Made by a program: the position numbers and the translations under genes
NCBI GenBank assembly: GCA_030765065.1
Contig: CM060990.1
Span: 419,811,198 to 419,875,197, forward strand
DNA: 64,000 nucleotides
Reading direction: 5' to 3'
Source: Deroplatys truncata
Taxonomy: Eukaryota; Arthropoda; Insecta; Mantodea; Mantidae
In this document: in pieces, positions 58,851 to 64,000 of the stretch
Layout: each line of letters begins with the position of its first letter
Numbering within the stretch: position 1 is the first letter of the stretch
Notes under the pieces: generated by a model
What the model saw: only the letters and a program-made list of their open reading frames with translations
Told to the model about the DNA's origin: nothing
Database searches by the model: none

Positions 58851-60535
58851 CAGGACCCTCTAGAAACAACGGACCTGACACTGGGTTCGAGATTGAGAAA
58901 AATGGCGGCGGTAGTTGGTGGTGATCCCTGACGTGTTTACACTCACCAACTGCTGTGCTGTGTTTCCAATGCCTGTGATTTATAGTATTTTAGTAATTGC
59001 GGCAGTTTGTAATCACATTAGCGAAGCAATAGTGTTTGAAAACCTTTATTTGTGCAATTTGGGAAACGGGAATAATCCCAGTCATTCGTTTTCACTGCCG
59101 TGTGCTTTCCAAGTGTTACTTATGTTTACTAATATATTACATGTAGATTATGGCTACATTAAATGTAAAGTATAATTATACATTTTTTAATTTACCTACT
59201 TGAGAATATAGTTTGTGTCACGGTTACTGTGGTGAAATAAAGAAATTGTTACAGTTTGGACGCATTGGTTGTAAATATCGTACTTAACCTGAAACATTAC
59301 AACGCCATTATGTTTCCGGATGTAAATCGAACTTTGATTATAATGAACAGAGGTGCAAATAATTGTGATAAATATTTTAAAATATGCTATATACAGTGTT
59401 AATTTGAGTTATAAAATATATTAAATTATGTATATTTGTGAGATACAATAAAACAATGAGTATTTGAGAGTGTATGTGTATAATGAGTCCCAGTTATTCT
59501 CATATACCGGAGTATTGTCATTCATATTTCCAAAATATAAAGATTTAAAAGAAAACGGTTAATATTCATAAATCGTAAACACTTTTACGTTTTCGAAGGA
59601 TTCACCTGTATGCATACATCATTGTTTCCGACTTAGTTATAAGAAAGGATAAATTCCGTTACGGTGGTTATTTTATAACGGTTCCAAGAAAGTGGTTAAA
59701 CTGCAGAATGGTGCATTTTTTACAGTTTGTCTTAATTCAGCCATCGTATTTATGCTATTATGTTGTTGCATGCAATACTGTAGATTGCATGAATGTTGCT
59801 TTGCAATGCTGTTTAAGGTTATGTGTTTCATTTATTTCACTTGCAGTGCTGGTTTAAGACTACTTATTTGTTATATTTCAATCTGTCGGTGTGGACTCTC
59901 TGCAAAAACTAGTAAAGGATGCTATAAGTCGCTAAGTGGTATACTTTTGAATAATTATTGCAAACTTATAAATGAAAAGCGTTCAGTGAAAGCAAAAGTA
60001 GCCCTAAAGCTTCTAAATTTAATAGCTAATTACTGTAAACAATGCCATTTCGTGCCATCTAATGTATATTTTGTGCATATAATATTGTGTACGTACAGTG
60101 TGATTAACAGTGTAAATAGTGACACGTAATTTTGAGTGAACTCAATCAGTGTCAACCTCAATATCAACAGTTCTGTTTCATGCAAGTATTACAGTGTTTG
60201 CAGTTTATAAAACTATGTCCTTTGTAATTTAAATAAGTAGCTGTAGTTTAGAAATGCTGTTAAATTATAGCATACAAAACTGTAGACTGCATGAATGTTG
60301 TTTGAGGTTATATTTCATTTAATGTTAAAATGCATTTAGTTTACTTAAAAGACAGCGTTTTTGTGCACAACAGCATATATCTACACAAAGGACATGTCAC
60401 AGCACCACATTAATTGTATTTTACTGTGGAGAAGTCGTAACTTGTAGACAACTGATTAAGACATTTCCCAAATTCCCACCACATACGGCCGCCATTTTGA
60501 ATTTCAGTGTCAGGTCCGGTATCCAGAGGGTCCTG
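58851..60535. mobile_element. 1.69-kb non-autonomous hAT, copy B
   Basis: Ends CAGGACCCTCTAGAAACAAC and, reversed, CAGGACCCTCTGGATACCGG, with an exact 8-bp target duplication GTTCAAAC (58843-58850 and 60536-60543). It is an inverted copy of 32614-34295. Both termini carry AAAATGGCGGC-like sequence, which resembles a YY1/Pho site. A 145-codon frame at 59692-60129 is Cys/Leu-rich and is interrupted in copy A, so it is probably not a gene. Confidence 0.92.
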
Positions 60536-60543
60536 GTTCAAAC

Positions 60544-61320
60544 ACTATTTTCTTCCTCTAAACAGAATCATACATATTTGTTTCCCTGTATATAAGATAA
60601 GCTATCATTACACAAGAACATGATAAAGTATTAAGACAGACTCTCCCAAACATTCTGAGATATTTTGATTTACATAAAGAAACGTCAGCTGACACTCTTG
60701 CCCCATAGGCTGGGGTAAGAGTGTCACATACACTGAACAAACTGAGACATCATTATTCCTTACAACTATCACAAATAAAGGTTCCTTTCACGTCATTAAA
60801 GTCTGTACAATCTGTATGAGACATTCCTTTGCATTCTTGACACTGAATCATTGGCTCATCAGGTGGATCTGATAACCTTTCTTGGCAAATTAAGCAAAAG
60901 TAGACATCAACTTTTTTCTGGTCTTCAGTAGTTCTCTGTGACGTTGCAGTATCACACCTTGGTTTCTTCTTCTGTATCTTTGATTTTAACAGAACCTTTA
61001 TGGTAGTTTAGCGATTAGTAGAAGCTTGTTTGCTTTCAAACATTTTTTATGTGGGCTGCTGGTCAGGATAACCGATTTATCAGGTTTTCTTCCTCTTAGG
61101 GTTGGAGTTTTAGGAAAAGGTCTTCTATGAATTGAAAGTGGGGAAATAGTTTCAATGCTGGAGTTTTGGAAACAGGTTTAATTTTATCTGCTTCCTTTTC
61201 ATCAACGAAGTAAAAGCTTTCCCTCGAAGTAGAAGCTATAGGAATGAACTCCTTTGCATTCCTTCTCTTATCATTCTCTTGGGGCAGGATGCTTCAATCT
61301 TCGGTATTTTCACTATCCAT
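60544..61320 (-). pseudogene. pogo/Tigger-like transposase C-terminus with PHD-like finger
   Basis: On the minus strand, from about 61120: PFPKTPTLRGRKPDKSVILT then SSPHKK, the Pro/Arg-rich linker typical of insect pogo transposases; then at 60750-60930 a Cys-rich finger FCLICQERLSDPP ... IQCQECKGMSHTDC ... FICDSC, with C-x2-C, C-x2-C, H-x2-C and C-x2-C spacing as in the PHD-like tails of these transposases. Frameshifts and stops separate the parts. The catalytic DDD domain is not visible, consistent with internal deletion. It lies in the element bounded by 58812-61786. Confidence 0.65.
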
Positions 61321-61959
61321 TTTTCTCTGTATTTATCATTTATAAATTTTGTTACAATGAATTGTTTGTGCTATGTTCACAGTACGGGGTAAGAGTGTCA
61401 CTCTGACACTTTTGCCCCCAGCTGCACGGGATTACATCTGGTGACACCATGGAGTGGCGGCTGCATACACTACTAACTCTTCGCGTGCAATTGGATTCTC
61501 ATATAAGTGGGGTTAAGCCATAATAACTGAGATATACCAGAAACTACCTTACCTAGGAATAAATTGGGTTTCCTGTCATGGAAATATAAGATCACAATTA
61601 TGAAAAAGGTACTTTATTATACAACAAAAACAATAAATTTCTAGAGCTGCTGTAATGCACAGCCCAACAAACATGCCATCCAACTCAGTGTACCCAACCT
61701 TGCAACAAAGCCACTAAGCCCATATTTTTGCACTTAAAGGGGGGTGACACTCTTACCCGATATGGCACTCTTGCCCCACCTTCCCCTAGGTATGTGGAAG
61801 TTAGATTAAGAATATAGGATTTGGGTAAATTGTTTTTAGAGGGCCCTCAAAAGTGATGGAAGCGATGTGTTATATGTCCTACAGATGTCACTGTATGTCA
61901 TTCTCTAGCTCTAACGTAATGTTGGCAACATATGAATAACTAATGCCGCCAAAGCCGGT

Positions 61960-62100
61960 AAGATACTCAGCCTCAAGGCGTAGCCGAGGGATTGAGGGCC
62001 CTCAGCCTCAAAGTGTAGCCGAGGGATGTTTTTTTTAGAAGAAGAGGAGTGTAGTAGTTGCAACTGCGAAGCGACAACAGGACGTAGCCGAGGGATCTGC
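61960..62100. repeat. Short direct repeats GTAGCCGAGGGAT
   Basis: CTCAGCCTCAAGGCGTAGCC and CTCAGCCTCAAAGTGTAGCC occur about 40 bp apart, each followed by GAGGGAT; a third GTAGCCGAGGGATC follows at about 62083. Probably part of the LINE 5' untranslated region or its flank. Confidence 0.6.
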
Positions 62101-64000
62101 GCGTCTAAAACTCGAATGATTCACGTTTGCAGAAATTCCTTACTTCGCGGATTTCACTTCTTACTTAGGTTGGCACTTCCCATTCAGCGTCTGTTTTAGC
62201 GGGAAGATGGCTACGTTTGTTGTGTTCATATCGCGTTTTTCCTATAAAAGTAAAACACCTAAAACGGGAGGGTATTCGGCTTCGTGAAGCCGAGCAGCGT
62301 GGTCGTCGGGTCTCTTCGGTGTTCTTCAGGTCTTCGGGCAGGTCATCGCCGGAGAGGAGTAGCCAGCGAGGAGGAAGCAGCGGCAACTGCCACAGCACTC
62401 CGCCTACCTCAGCAGCATCAACCGGTCACCGCTCAGCGAAGCCAGCCCACGGCCCTGTAGTCCTGCGGTAATACTAATCTTTTATTTGCCTTTCCAGGTC
62501 GGACAGTATCACCACCATCATCATCATCTTACCCACACCAACCTTTCAACTTTTACCACTCCTGTAGCCAGCCTGGTACTAGCCCTAAGCACTCGTGCTT
62601 AGTCAAAGGGTTTATTTTATAAACCCGTAGTTTCCTTAAACTACACTTAGGCGGCTTCGGCCGAGGCGACACACCAGGCGCGCTTTTTAGCAGCTACTCC
62701 TTCCACTCATAACCAACATCCTAACCCCGATTGACTGACTGACTAACTGAATCGAGACACATAGCAACCTAAAAAGCCCCTAACAACTAGTTAACCATGG
62801 TTAAGTCTGCTAAACAACCACCCGATCCAGACATAGCAGGAACATCGAGATCTTACCTAAAGAGCACACAGGCCGTCTCCAAAACTGACCGCAGGAAAAC
62901 AAGAGCACACATGGATGGAGATCGAAGTACCACACCGCCACCAGCCACGGTCGAATCGGACCTAAACTTGACAGACACCAGCACGGATACTGATGAAGAA
63001 CTATATGATTCAGCCGCCCAAAACAACACCAATGCGACAAACACCACCACAAACAAAGATATGGTCAACACCAGCCAAAAAAGGACACCAACACACTTAG
63101 CGCTACCGCACGGACAGTTTGCGCTATATGTAAAAAACTGCGACGAGAAGAGCCGCCACTCCATTCATGTGCGACAGCTCATAAAGGAAAAATCTCCGAA
63201 AAATGACGATGTAGGAATAGTCACGATACAACAGATACACAAACCGCAAAACACACTAGCTCTTATCTTCAAAACTGAGCAACAAGGGCGAACCTTTCAG
63301 CAAGCCATATCACAAACAAAATTCGGACGAAATGCCCAATACGCAACAAGTCTGCCGCCACCTGCGCCGACCACACAAACAACGCCCAGGAAGCGTCAAC
63401 TGACGGCGGTACTTAAAAACATATCGCTGGGATTCTCCGATGAGGAAGTTACCGCGGCCATCCAGCGAGAACAACGGCCATAAATCGCGCCATTAGAATG
63501 GTCAGTCGGGCAAGCAACAAGCCAACACCCTTGTTCCGAATTTTCACAGACGACATTGAGACACTGCAAAACGCCCTCAACCGAGGTATCATCATCGAAC
63601 ATCAACTATACCGCGTCGAACCAGCCAGAACCAATGAGCGGCATGTGCCGTGCCGCAAATGCCAGGAATACGGCCACGCCACAGAATCTTGTCGAAACCA
63701 GTCCAAATGCTTCTATTGTGGCTCCCCAAACATAACCCAGATCTGCCAACACGCAGGTAAAGACTCATCCGAACCATATTGCGCCACCTGTGACCAAGCC
63801 GGGCACTACACCGGATAGGTCCGATGCCCAGCATATCCAACCAACACACCAATAACCGTACAACAAGCTCCTGCAACCAAAATATTCCCACACAACCATC
63901 CACCCCCACCATCCTTACCAACACCAGCTCCAGAACAACTACCGGCCTTACCAAAAATACCGGCAGACAAGAAAGAACTGAGCAAACAGGAGGTAACGCA
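62000..64000 (+). mobile_element. Jockey/I-type LINE, 5' part
   Basis: A 5' untranslated stretch of higher GC content leads into ORF1 at 62797. The element runs off the right edge, so ORF2 is not seen. The 5' boundary is not resolved; presence of the 5' region and ORF1 means it is not strongly 5'-truncated. Confidence 0.7.
62797..63998 (+). pseudogene. LINE ORF1 (gag-like, CCHC knuckles)
   Basis: Start Met at 62797 sits in a good context (AACCATGG). Residues 1-110 are hydrophilic, Thr/Asn-rich; about 110-190 form the RNA-binding-like section (FALYVKNCDEKSRHSIHVRQ); then a frameshift near 63480 (the first frame ends at 63483) moves to the frame of FRIFTDDIETLQNALNRG. Zinc knuckles follow: CRKCQEYGHATESC, CFYCGSPNITQIC and CATCDQAGHYTG, after which a TAG at 63816-63818 interrupts before RCPAY. 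A Pro-rich tail continues to the window edge. It would coat LINE RNA. Two visible lesions make this copy defective. The knuckle pattern fits Jockey/I-group ORF1. Confidence 0.8.

Larger units (their letters stand above)
58812..61786 (-). mobile_element. pogo-type DNA transposon split by a hAT
   Basis: Ends GGGGAAGGTGGGGCAAGAGT (left) and the exact inverse at the right (to 61786), a 25-bp inverted repeat ending CAAGAGTGCCAT, flanked by TA on both sides (58810-58811, 61787-61788), as Tc1/mariner-pogo elements require. Several internal GGGGTAAGAGTGTCAC-type motifs (60660-60730, 61385-61420, 61740-61757) are subterminal copies. The hAT copy B (58851-60535) sits 39 bp inside its left end. The transposase remnant is on the minus strand; most of the catalytic domain is gone. 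Confidence 0.85.

Noticed and set aside
59692-60129. 145-aa Cys/Leu-rich protein in hAT copy B
   Set aside because: The equivalent stretch in copy A (33025-33394, minus) is broken, and the composition looks like translated AT-rich non-coding DNA.

Overview
This window looks like intergenic or intronic DNA from a large, AT-rich, repeat-choked arthropod genome, most likely an insect. The grounds are P-element-type THAP remnants, pogo and several hAT transposons, Ty3/Gypsy elements, CR1-like and Jockey/I-like LINEs, tRNA-derived SINEs, long ATT microsatellites and the absence of any bacterial-style gene packing. No complete host gene was recognised. Two short stretches (17528-17597 on the minus strand and 29631-29788 on the plus strand) have the look of isolated host exons, but neither is proven.

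Layout. 1-4711: a young non-autonomous LTR element with 326-bp LTRs. 5031-7219: a minisatellite of about 140-bp units with a nested 49-bp repeat. 7685-7936: an 84-bp triplet repeat. 8318-16878: a whole-looking, very young Ty3/Gypsy element on the minus strand (993-bp LTRs, gag, pol, 4-bp target duplication AAGT). 18177-22441: two head-to-tail copies of a 2-kb hAT-like MITE whose ends are arrays of a palindromic GATTC...GAATC motif. 23099-25110: a hAT element with a perfect 8-bp target duplication. 25380-26360: a P-element/THAP fossil. 26361-30100: mostly featureless, with one CRE+CCAAT cluster, one strong hairpin, one possible SINE and one candidate exon.

30100-36851 is a three-level nest: a CR1-group LINE is split in its endonuclease region by a ZMYM/TTF-type hAT (30181-34487), which is itself split by a 1.7-kb non-autonomous hAT (32614-34295). 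37626-39042 is another hAT, invaded by two tandem tRNA-derived SINEs. 39471-52440 holds the two halves of a transposase-like gene of a family I know only as uncharacterised arthropod proteins. Between the halves lie a broken Ty3/Gypsy element (40382-48793) and a ZNF862-type hAT remnant (49040-50640). 54440-57650 is a direct duplication of about 1.2 kb with a 78-bp retroposon inserted in one copy. 58812-61786 is a pogo-type element with a PHD-like C-terminus, split by a second, inverted copy of the 1.7-kb hAT. 61900-64000 is the 5' end and ORF1 of a Jockey/I-type LINE that runs off the window.

The genes do not form a pathway. They record successive waves of transposition, and the nesting gives a relative order: the orphan transposase, CR1 LINE and pogo are oldest; the ZMYM hAT and Gypsy-2 are intermediate; the 1.7-kb hAT, Gypsy-1 and the 326-bp-LTR element are among the youngest. 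All boundaries come from reading terminal repeats and target duplications by eye; family names come from remembered motifs, not from a database search.
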